Shown piece by piece: positions 46,859 through 54,254 of a stretch of 64,000 nucleotides of DNA. A model generated the notes under the pieces. It was not told the origin of the DNA, made no database searches, and saw nothing but the letters and a program-made list of their open reading frames with translations. Numbering within the stretch: position 1 is the stretch's first letter; every line of letters starts with the position of its first letter. Source of the stretch: Komagataeibacter diospyri (GTDB lineage: Bacteria; Pseudomonadota; Alphaproteobacteria; Acetobacterales; Acetobacteraceae). The stretch covers positions 372,001 through 436,000 of the forward strand of contig NZ_BDLU01000032.1 of NCBI RefSeq assembly GCF_006538165.1. The letters are read 5' to 3'. The position numbers and the translations under genes are program-made.

Positions 46859-48085
46859 TCAGCCGCCTGCCTGCCTGCGGGCGGCGGCGCGTATGTCGCT
46901 TAACGTCAGCAGCCAGATCACGAATCCGCCCATGGCCAGGCAGCTACCGACCCAGCCCACGGATTCCCAGCCCAGACCCACACTGATCGCCATGCCACCC
47001 AGCATGGGACCGATCGCGTTGGCCATGTTGAACGCGCTCTGGTTCATTGCCGCCGCCAGCGCCTGCGCATCGACCGCGACACTCAGCAGACGCGACTGGA
47101 TCACGGTACCCAGTCCGCCACCACAGCCGATCATGAACACGATCGGCATCATGCCCCACACGGAATGCACCGAACCGGGAAAACCGGCCAGGGCGGCGGC
47201 ATTGACCAGCAGCGTGCCACCAATGGTCGGCATCATCTTGCGATCCGCCGCCCACGCGCACGCCATGGTGCCCACCGTCATGCCCACGCCAAAGACCGCC
47301 AGCATGACCGGGGTCATGTAGGCCGGAGCACGGGTCACTTCCTGCAGGATGGAAGCAAGATAGGTATAGACGCAGAAAATACCCCCGAATCCCACGACGC
47401 CAATACCCAGCGTCAGCCAGACCTGCCGGTTGCGCAGGGCGCGGATCTCGGTCATGGCGCTGGCATTGGGACGCGGTGGGTCGGTGGGTACAAAGCGCAT
47501 GATCAGCAGCATGGTCAGAAGCGCCAGCCCCGCAATCAGTACGAAGGCCCAGCGCCAGCCCACCAGCATACCCAGCCCGTTGGCCATGGGCACGCCACCA
47601 ATGGTGGCGATGGTCAGGCCCAGCACGACCCTTGCCACTGCCTGTGTGCGTTTATTTTCCGGAACCAGAGAGGACGCGACAATACCCGCTGTACCAAAAT
47701 ACGCGCCATGCGGCAGGCCACTTATGAACCGGCACAGCAGCAGGCACAGGTAATTGGGGGCCAGCGCGGTCAGGCCGTTACCAATCACATACAGGACCAT
47801 CATGCCGATCAGCAGGTATTTGCGGCTGTATTTGGCACCCAGCATGGCGATCAGCGGGGCGCCGACACATACACCGGCGGCATAGGCCTCGATCGCATGA
47901 CCTGCCTCCGGCACGGTTACGTGCATGCCTGCTGAAATCATGGGCACAAGGCTCATGGCCGCGAATTCGGCCGTGCCGATGGCAAATCCCCCCAGCGCCA
48001 GAATAAAGAAGATCAGACCGGGATGACCGGAAGGCTGCACGGGCGCACGAACGCCCCCACGCGCGATGGTGATTGTATCAGTCAT
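46859..48085 (-). CDS. MFS transporter, DHA1 family (AraJ-like)
   Basis: An inner-membrane exporter with about 12 helices. About 408 residues from the ATG at 48085. FILALGGFAIGTAEFAAMSLVPM in helix 1, GAPLIAMLGAKYSRKYLLIG (the loop 2-3 motif) and LRNRQVWLTLGIGVVGFGGI starting the second half. Related to AraJ/YdhP and sugar or nucleoside efflux proteins. Substrate unknown. It is a clear paralogue of the truncated transporter at the right end of the window. The flavoprotein gene follows on the same strand. Confidence 0.88.
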   Translation of the reverse strand: MTDTITIARGGVRAPVQPSGHPGLIFFILALGGFAIGTAEFAAMSLVPMISAGMHVTVPEAGHAIEAYAAGVCVGAPLIAMLGAKYSRKYLLIGMMVLYVIGNGLTALAPNYLCLLLCRFISGLPHGAYFGTAGIVASSLVPENKRTQAVARVVLGLTIATIGGVPMANGLGMLVGWRWAFVLIAGLALLTMLLIMRFVPTDPPRPNASAMTEIRALRNRQVWLTLGIGVVGFGGIFCVYTYLASILQEVTRAPAYMTPVMLAVFGVGMTVGTMACAWAADRKMMPTIGGTLLVNAAALAGFPGSVHSVWGMMPIVFMIGCGGGLGTVIQSRLLSVAVDAQALAAAMNQSAFNMANAIGPMLGGMAISVGLGWESVGWVGSCLAMGGFVIWLLTLSDIRAAARRQAGG

Positions 48086-48319
48086 GCATGTGCTCTGGAC
48101 AAAAATAAAAAAAGCGCACTTTCGCACGCCGTTACTTTTGTGGCCGATACACCCATGCCGGGTTACCTACAAGCCTGTGCGAACACATCGCTTTGCACCG
48201 ACATTCCCCGATCAACGGCCATAAAGGGCGAAAAATGTTTCTTCCGCTTTCCAGTGACATATTTTGTCAAAAGATTATGGGGGATTGCACACCTGTCCGC
48301 AGTGTCCTGACCCGTCCTG

Positions 48320-48862
48320 TTACGCGGCTTCCGCCTGTTGCCGGATACGGGCCAGCATACGTCGCCGGATCAGACCACTTACAGGTCGGATCAAATACCA
48401 GTACGGCGCGAAACGTCGCCTCAAGGCTGGCGTAGGACACGATATGCGTGTTTCGGTGACCAGCAGGGACTGGCCGCCTGCCGCGTGTTCGACCCTGAAG
48501 CCCATGACCAGCCTGCAGACATCCCGACGCCGGCATGCGGCAAAATCCGCACGTGAAGCAATATCCAGCAGTCCATAATCCATCCGCCAGAACGCCCCGA
48601 CCAGCCCCATGGCCATTTCCTGATCACCCACACGACCAAGGGGTATGAAAGCATCCAGATCCAGCGTCCTGCGCTGCGACAGGCCCAGCAGCCGCGCGGG
48701 CTTTTCACGCATGCTGATGGCAATACGGATCAGGGGATCGTCATGGGCACGATAGCGGCTGACGCAATCCAGAATGACCTGGCCCGTGGCATGGATGGCC
48801 ACGGCGTGGCGTTCCCTGAACGTAAAACAGGGCAGCAGGTCATCAAGCAGGGGCATCATCAT
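48320..48862 (-). CDS. protein of unknown function, DUF2867/SRPBCC-like appearance
   Basis: 180 residues, no signal peptide or membrane helix. The chain starts MMMPLLDDLLPCFTFRERHA, contains HATGQVILDCVSRYRAHDDPLIRIA, LGRVGDQEMAMGLVGAFWRMD, and ends in FAPYWYLIRPVSGLIRRRML. This layout (an early amphipathic segment, a central GLVGAFW and a C-terminal FxxYW helix) recalls SRPBCC/DUF2867 lipid-binding-type proteins. The likeness is by pattern only. The gene is flanked by AT-poor short gaps, with a terminator of the miniprotein gene just upstream. Confidence 0.6.
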   Translation of the reverse strand: MMMPLLDDLLPCFTFRERHAVAIHATGQVILDCVSRYRAHDDPLIRIAISMREKPARLLGLSQRRTLDLDAFIPLGRVGDQEMAMGLVGAFWRMDYGLLDIASRADFAACRRRDVCRLVMGFRVEHAAGGQSLLVTETRISCPTPALRRRFAPYWYLIRPVSGLIRRRMLARIRQQAEAA

Positions 48863-48908
48863 GGCTTCATGGAATAAAGGGGACGTTCCAGCCCCATTCT
48901 ACAGGCAT

Positions 48909-48930
48909 AAAAAAAGACGCCGAAGCGTCT
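48909..48930 (-). terminator. rho-independent terminator after the 43-residue gene
   Basis: On the minus strand AGACGC, loop TTCG, GCGTCT (48930-48915), followed by six T residues. It lies about 100 bp after the small gene's stop and before the unknown gene at 48862. Confidence 0.93.
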
Positions 48931-48964
48931 GGACCCGTCTTGTTTCATCATGCCCTGCTGGCCG

Positions 48965-48997
48965 CCGGCCATTCCCACATTACGTGGGAATTCCGGC
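48965..48997 (-). other. long hairpin downstream of the miniprotein gene
   Basis: ATTCCCAC (48971-48978) pairs with GTGGGAAT (48984-48991); outer CCGG arms add to the stem. No T tract. It sits in the 3' untranslated region of the small transcript, before the terminator, and may protect the RNA. Confidence 0.5.
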
Positions 48998-49028
48998 TGC
49001 AGGGGTATCAGGACAGAAACCCCCTGGC

Positions 49029-49160
49029 TCAGGCAGCGCGATCGGACACGATGGTAGCAACCATCAGGGCAGCGATCATGGGCAGGAAAGCAACCATGGT
49101 CAGGGAAGACATGGCGTTCACGGAATGGGCAATCATGGTGCTGACGTTTTCAATAAACAT
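49029..49160 (-). CDS. 43-residue membrane miniprotein
   Basis: A small gene supported by position and signals: the ATG at 49160 follows AAAGGAA with a seven-base spacer, and a hairpin and a textbook terminator follow the stop. The translation begins MFIENVSTMIAHSVNAM and continues with SSLTMVAFLPMIAALMVATIV, then SDRAA. It is rich in Met, Ala and Val, with one probable membrane helix at about 18-38. The pattern resembles short stress or toxin-like inner-membrane peptides, but no family is recognised and no antisense partner is obvious. It was found by inspecting the gap between two minus-strand genes. Confidence 0.7.
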   Translation of the reverse strand: MFIENVSTMIAHSVNAMSSLTMVAFLPMIAALMVATIVSDRAA

Positions 49161-49582
49161 GTTTCAGTTCCTTTGGTGTCGAGTTGGTAAGCCGGAAGGA
49201 ACACCAGAACCGAAATACTCGCAATCGAAATCACACGCCAATCGGAGGCGATTTACCGATCATTACATGATGAGAATATTATAACTGTCCAACAAATACC
49301 CAACAGACGGTAGAGAGATAGTTATCTATTCCAGAAAAAACAGAATATATGCCAAAAAAAATGGCAAACCCTTTTATAGGCTTGCCAGCAGCGATATGAG
49401 GAAGATTAAACTCCATGCAAATGCATAAAATTTAACCATCAGACTTCACGATTTCGTGATGTTAAGCTGGTCTTTTTTGCCTGCTACCGGACCGGACGGG
49501 AGGCATCTGGACCCTGCTTTGCAGCGGCACAAAAAAAACATTCGTATTTTCAATAACCTGCCTGACCTCTCCCGTCCAGCCT
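49161..49582. other. AT-rich intergenic region upstream of the miniprotein gene
   Basis: About 420 bp without a supported gene, strongly A/T-rich at 49270-49450. It probably contains the promoter and a long 5' leader for the miniprotein. No RNA family was recognised. Confidence 0.4.
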
Positions 49583-49621
49583 AAAAACAGGTCATTCCTG
49601 ATTAATCGAAAAATGACCTGT
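49583..49621 (-). terminator. rho-independent terminator of the decarboxylase gene
   Basis: Perfect stem ACAGGTCATT (minus strand, 49621-49612) with AATGACCTGT (49596-49587), followed by a T run (49587-49583). It starts 11 bases after the stop at 49632. Confidence 0.9.
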
Positions 49622-49631
49622 CCGCTGTCCA

Positions 49632-51308
49632 TCAGAATGATTCGGGGGTTTCGATTCCATAATCGTACCGCCGCACCGCCCGCCCCATCACATCCAGCCC
49701 GGCAGGAGCATCCATGGGGATAAAGCCAACCTCGATAAAGGCCAGCCCTTCATGCTGCGCCACCTGTGCCAGCGCGGTATCCAGTTCGGCCTGATTCTCC
49801 GCCTTCAGCGACAGTATGGCTGCCGCATCGCCCCCCATTGCCGCAGGCAGGGCCGCGTAATTCCAGTTGGCGATGTCATTGTAGGCAGCCTGCGGCCCAA
49901 GGATCATCCGTTCGATGGTATAGCCACCGTTATTGATCAGAAAGATCGTGATATTGCACCGGTGCCGCAGCAGGGTGGACAGTTCCTGCGCCGTCATCTG
50001 GAATGACCCGTCCCCGATAAACAGCACATGCCGCCGGTCCGGCTGGGCCAGACATGCCCCAAGACTTGCAGGCAGCGAATAGCCGATCGCGGCCCAGACC
50101 GGCTGGACCAGCAGGCTGCACCCGGCAGGCAGCCGGGCGTGCAGCATCGCCACCATGGATGACCCGTTATCAGCCCCCACGATGTCACCCGGTCGCAGAA
50201 AGGCTTCGACCTGCTGCCAGAATACCGCCTGCCCCCATGGCTGCGCACCAGATGACGCCAGCACGGCATGGTCGGGGGATACGGGCAGCGCCGGGCGCGC
50301 AGGCTGTTTGCCAGAGATGTTCCGCCCCACGGCACCCAGAAGATCGGCGGCCGTAATGCCCTGCATGTTTTTGCCATCACAGGTCAGGCTGAACGGCTGC
50401 ACGTCAATCAGCGCGCCGGGCTGCAGTTCCTGTGAGAAATAGCCCGAGGTGGAATCGACAAACCGGACACCCAGACCGATAACGCAATCAGCATTCTTCA
50501 CATAATCCGCCACACCGGGGGCAGATGCCTGCCCTCCATACGGCCCCAGCCATAACGCCCCCGTTTCCGGCAGCAACGTGCGCGCGGAGGAAAGGGCAGC
50601 ATAGGGAATGCCGTACTGCGTACATAACCGCAGCACAAGGTCATGCAATCCGTACTGACGCACCATGGCGTCCACCAGCACCACGGGCTGACGTGCCTGC
50701 GCAATACGCTGCACGACCCATCCGGCCGCCTGCGCCAGCAGGTCGGGATCCGATACCACAATCGCTGACGGCGGCGGCGGCACGTCAATGCCCACGTAAC
50801 AGATGTCGGATGGAAACTGGATGTAGACCGGACGTTTCAACGCCTGCACGGCATGCAGCACACGATCGGTTTCCGCCACGGCGGTTGCCGGCTGCAGGCG
50901 GGTGCTGGCTACCGTAAACTGCCGGTAGCAGGCCATGACATTGTCATAGTCACCATCGGCCAGGGTGTGATGCACCAGTGCACGCGACCCGATGGCGTGC
51001 ATGGGCGGCATGCCCGAAATCACCACCACCGGCACACCTTCCGCACAGGCCCCTGCCACGGCTGACAACGCGGACAGGTCACCCACGCCATAAGTCACCA
51101 GCACGGCCCCGATACCCGTCATCCGGGCATCGCCATCGGCTGCATAGGCCGCATTGAGTTCATTGCAGGTGCCAATGAACGCGATTCCCGGCGTGCGTTC
51201 GATCAGTTCAAGGAATTCGAGATTGTAATCACCGGGAACGCCGTAAATGCGCGAAATACCGAGTTGCTGGAGCCGGTCCAGCAGCATACTTCCGATTGAT
51301 CCGCGCAT
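49632..51308 (-). CDS. alpha-keto acid decarboxylase (pyruvate/indolepyruvate decarboxylase family, ThDP-dependent)
   Basis: Cytoplasmic, 558 residues. ThDP-enzyme features: catalytic Glu in FIGTCNELNAAYAADG (about 51), the paired His in ALVHHTLADGDYDN (about 110), and the cofactor motif GDGSFQMTAQE to LINNGGYTIE (about 425-460). The group includes pyruvate decarboxylase (which makes acetaldehyde in some acetic acid bacteria) and indolepyruvate/phenylpyruvate decarboxylases. Substrate cannot be fixed here. The radical SAM gene lies 52 bp upstream on the same strand, and a terminator follows, so the two probably form an operon. Confidence 0.9.
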   Translation of the reverse strand: MRGSIGSMLLDRLQQLGISRIYGVPGDYNLEFLELIERTPGIAFIGTCNELNAAYAADGDARMTGIGAVLVTYGVGDLSALSAVAGACAEGVPVVVISGMPPMHAIGSRALVHHTLADGDYDNVMACYRQFTVASTRLQPATAVAETDRVLHAVQALKRPVYIQFPSDICYVGIDVPPPPSAIVVSDPDLLAQAAGWVVQRIAQARQPVVLVDAMVRQYGLHDLVLRLCTQYGIPYAALSSARTLLPETGALWLGPYGGQASAPGVADYVKNADCVIGLGVRFVDSTSGYFSQELQPGALIDVQPFSLTCDGKNMQGITAADLLGAVGRNISGKQPARPALPVSPDHAVLASSGAQPWGQAVFWQQVEAFLRPGDIVGADNGSSMVAMLHARLPAGCSLLVQPVWAAIGYSLPASLGACLAQPDRRHVLFIGDGSFQMTAQELSTLLRHRCNITIFLINNGGYTIERMILGPQAAYNDIANWNYAALPAAMGGDAAAILSLKAENQAELDTALAQVAQHEGLAFIEVGFIPMDAPAGLDVMGRAVRRYDYGIETPESF

Positions 51309-51360
51309 GCCGTCACTTCCCTAACCTGTTGCCTCCCGGCCTGAATTGGCCGGACGGGAT

Positions 51361-52701
51361 TCAATAGATATCAAAATCATTGTTTCCCGTGGATGAAAAG
51401 GCCATGCGACGTTCGGTCAGGTTCAGGATCCATGATGACATGTCCGAACGCGTGCGGGGAAACGGCAGGCGATGCACCATGGAGCGCATGCTGTAGAATT
51501 TGCGGTACATGGTCTGGATGCGCTGTTCCATCTGGCCGGGCGTGCAGTTCTTGGGCCAGATATGGCAGACCTGCCCGGGCCAGCGGTCGATGTCCTCGGG
51601 ATCGATGATCCGGCCCGCCTTTTTCATCCGTTCAAACAGGGCCGTCCCCTTGGTGGGGGTCAGGATGTTGAAATAGGCCGCAGGCACCTTGTGCGCCTCA
51701 AGAAATGACAGGGTAGCGTTATAGACATCGGGATGTTCATCATCATAACCGAATATGAAGTTGAGCGAGTAGCTGATGTCACGCTTGCGCAGGTTATCGA
51801 ACATCTCGCCATAACGGCTGGCCTTGTTCCAGCCCTTTTTCATGCCCTGCAGCATCTCCTCGTCAATGCTTTCGATGCCGATATTCACGTGCATCACGCC
51901 GCTGCGCTGTGCCAGGTCAAGGAAATCGGTATCAAGACACAGATTGGATGACCACAGCGTGGACCAGCGGATCTTCAGCGGCACCAGGCCTTCCATCAGT
52001 TCCATCGCGCGGCTTTTCTTGCCGCCGAAATTGCTTTCCCCGAAGAAGAAGTGACTGCCCTTGTTCTTGATCCGCTCCAGTTCGGCCACCATCTGGTCCA
52101 CCGGCCGCCAGCGGTAGCGCCCGCCAAGGTAAAAACGCTCGGAACAGAAATCACACACGAACGGGCACCCGCGCGAGGACTGCACGGCAAACGTGCGGAA
52201 GGGGCCGAATTTCTTCAGGTCCAGCAGATCGTAACGCGGCGCGGGCAGGTCATTGAGTTCCTTCAGCGGCGCTGCGCGATAGATCTTCTGCAACCGGTCG
52301 GCGGCCGCGTCCTCCAGCATGGTTTTCCAGATCGGTTCGGCTTCACCCACGCCCACGGCGTCACAGTGTTCGGCAGCCTCATCGGCATAGAAGAAGGCAT
52401 GCGGCCCCCCCATGATGACCTTGACCCCACGCCTGCGGAATTCAGCCGCGATGTCATAGGCGCGCGGGGAATGCAGCGTCCAGGCAGACAGGGCGACCAC
52501 ATCCACCGGCACGTCAAAGTCAATGTCCTCAAGCTGTTCATCAAGCAGGGTCACGGTCCATTCCCGTGGCGTCAGCGCCGCAAGGTATGGCAGGGCAAGC
52601 GGTACCATCTGCCGTCGTCTGGTCTTGAAAATGGTCCGGTCGGTCTTGGACCGGTAATGCGATGGCTGGATAATCAGCAGCTTGAGATCTGTCTTGGACA
52701 T
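51361..52701 (-). CDS. radical SAM protein with B12-binding-type N-terminal domain
   Basis: 446 residues. The N-terminal 140 or so residues form a Rossmann-like B12-binding-type domain (LLIIQPSHYRS, VDVVALSAWTLHSPRAYDIA, VIMGGPHAFF, VGVGEAEPIW). The [4Fe-4S] cluster motif is CPFVCDFC (about 180-187), followed by FFFGESNFGG and the IGIES motif. The family includes C-methylases such as HpnP/HpnR and other B12-dependent enzymes, and members with no B12. Substrate unknown. No DxHxxG cobalamin motif is seen. The downstream decarboxylase is probably co-transcribed. Confidence 0.88.
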   Translation of the reverse strand: MSKTDLKLLIIQPSHYRSKTDRTIFKTRRRQMVPLALPYLAALTPREWTVTLLDEQLEDIDFDVPVDVVALSAWTLHSPRAYDIAAEFRRRGVKVIMGGPHAFFYADEAAEHCDAVGVGEAEPIWKTMLEDAAADRLQKIYRAAPLKELNDLPAPRYDLLDLKKFGPFRTFAVQSSRGCPFVCDFCSERFYLGGRYRWRPVDQMVAELERIKNKGSHFFFGESNFGGKKSRAMELMEGLVPLKIRWSTLWSSNLCLDTDFLDLAQRSGVMHVNIGIESIDEEMLQGMKKGWNKASRYGEMFDNLRKRDISYSLNFIFGYDDEHPDVYNATLSFLEAHKVPAAYFNILTPTKGTALFERMKKAGRIIDPEDIDRWPGQVCHIWPKNCTPGQMEQRIQTMYRKFYSMRSMVHRLPFPRTRSDMSSWILNLTERRMAFSSTGNNDFDIY

Positions 52702-53297
52702 GCTTCAGCTCTATGGACCCGAATGTGGTAAGGAATATCCTGATAAATAACTCTTTCTCATATCGTACGTTTTTTGTCCCACATGTCCAATGCACGAAAT
52801 AAACAGCACCTAATCATTCATATTTGTATAGAATTCGTATATTTCACCTATCAAAAAATTGCATGATTATTTATTGTATTTATATAATTGTTACTTTTTT
52901 ATTATTTACATGATTTGTTATTATTATTTACCTCACCGTCTAAGCTGGAATAATGCACATATCTGGTTAAAGCCTGCTGCATATCTACATTCCAGGTCAG
53001 CAGACGCACGCTACCCGCGATGGCCGGACACATCGCATCAAGCTGACCCATCCTCCCGTCCGCAACAGTACAGACGCACGCCGGCACCCGCCCATCCAGC
53101 GGGGGCGAAGGCGCGCGGCATGCCCAGACCGGAGACATTGCGGACAATCATCATTTTTTAAGGAAACATCTGGCGGACTGCCAGCACACCGGCATGGTCC
53201 GGTTCAGCCTGCCGTGCCACAATCCAAGGCATCCGGCAGGCCGCATTGCAGTGTCATTATCAGCGCAATGGCGCTTTTGCCCCGCAGTGTGCAGGCA
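52702..53297. other. 596-bp intergenic region with a sharp base-composition switch
   Basis: No gene is supported. Positions 52735-52930 are very A/T-rich, probably the promoter of the radical SAM gene. 52940-53290 are GC-rich, with codon-like texture but no frame with a convincing start and ribosome site. A minus-strand open frame at 52902-53147 has low-complexity content and was rejected. Confidence 0.45.
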
Positions 53298-54173
53298 TTA
53301 CGGTCCCGGCCAGTCCATATCCGGTGGGGTGCCCGTGACGCCATCATGTTCCAGCATGTCGATAATGGCGGCAGCCGTTTCCTCCACCGAGCGATGGGTC
53401 ACGTTTATGACCGGCCATTTATATCGCGTGCACAGGCGCCGCGCCCATTGCAGCTCTTCCTGCACGCCCTGCGGGTCAATGTAGGGTTTTACCGAAGATT
53501 CGGACATGCCGGGGGTTGCAATCGAACGGCCCGGTAACATCATTCCCACGCGCGAACGCCGGATTTCCAGCAATGTATACGGGTCGATCGTCAATCCCAC
53601 TACAAGGCCGGGAAAGTCACGCAACCCCGTGGGCAGCGGGGCATGGGGCACCAGCGGGATATTGGCGGCCCGGATCCCGCGATTGGCAAGATAGAAACAT
53701 GTCGGCGTCTTGGATGTACGCGACACCCCCACCAGAACCACATCCGCCTTGGTCAGGTCGGCTGTCTTCTGCCCGTCATCATGGGAGATGACGTACTGCA
53801 TCGCGTCGATACGCCGCCGGTAGGTATCATCCATCACATACTGGCCGCCGGGGTGGCGTTCCGCCACGATCCCGGTCTGCTGCTCCAGGAAATGGATGGT
53901 GCCATCAAGGATATTCTTGACCTGCACCCCCATGCGCGCGCACCCCATGCGCAGCATGTTCTGCAGGTCCGGTGAGGTTAGCGAGGACAGTACCGGCCCC
54001 GGTTCATCCCCGATCCCGGCCAGCACGCGCGAGACCTGTACACGTGTGCGGATCAGGTTCCAGTTACGCGGCGAAAACGCGGCGGACTGGAACTGGGCGC
54101 TGCAGGCGCGCATGACCGCCTCCAGCGCCTGTCCTGTCGCTTCGGAGACAAGATGCAGGATAACTTCGCCCAT
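53298..54173 (-). CDS. ppsR: pyruvate, phosphate dikinase regulatory protein (PDRP/PSRP)
   Basis: A bifunctional kinase/pyrophosphorylase switching PPDK or PEP synthase off and on by ADP-dependent phosphorylation and pyrophosphate release. 291 residues. The DUF299 signature is seen: LVSEATGQALEAVMRA, the P-loop VLVGVSRTSKTPTCFYLANRG (about 146-166), GLTIDPYTLLEIRRSR, and WPVINVTHRSVEETAAAI. Lies 81 bp after ppdK on the same strand, a direct enzyme-regulator pairing. Confidence 0.95.
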   Translation of the reverse strand: MGEVILHLVSEATGQALEAVMRACSAQFQSAAFSPRNWNLIRTRVQVSRVLAGIGDEPGPVLSSLTSPDLQNMLRMGCARMGVQVKNILDGTIHFLEQQTGIVAERHPGGQYVMDDTYRRRIDAMQYVISHDDGQKTADLTKADVVLVGVSRTSKTPTCFYLANRGIRAANIPLVPHAPLPTGLRDFPGLVVGLTIDPYTLLEIRRSRVGMMLPGRSIATPGMSESSVKPYIDPQGVQEELQWARRLCTRYKWPVINVTHRSVEETAAAIIDMLEHDGVTGTPPDMDWPGP

Positions 54174-54186
54174 GGCCCTGCCTGAC

Positions 54187-54216
54187 AGGACGCCCCACCC
54201 ACAGGTGGGACGTCCT
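54187..54216. other. long dyad between ppdK and its regulator gene
   Basis: AGGACG plus CCCACC (54187-54199) pairs with GGTGGG plus CGTCCT (54204-54216) with one bulged position and a four-base loop. A T-rich stretch follows only on the plus strand. Possible attenuator, RNA-processing site or operator between the two genes. Confidence 0.55.
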
Positions 54217-54254
54217 TTGTTTGTGGTATGTTACACGACGCGAGACAGGCCTGT

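Noticed and set aside
48774..49284. Two overlapping plus-strand frames of 114-138 codons
   Set aside because: They run across the terminator and the better supported 43-residue gene on the minus strand, and look like shadows.
52902..53147. 81-codon minus-strand frame in the radical SAM upstream gap
   Set aside because: Low-complexity ends, no ribosome site and no domain.
54187..54216. Dyad after ppdK as an intrinsic terminator
   Set aside because: On the minus strand no T tract follows the stem; it is listed only as a structural element.
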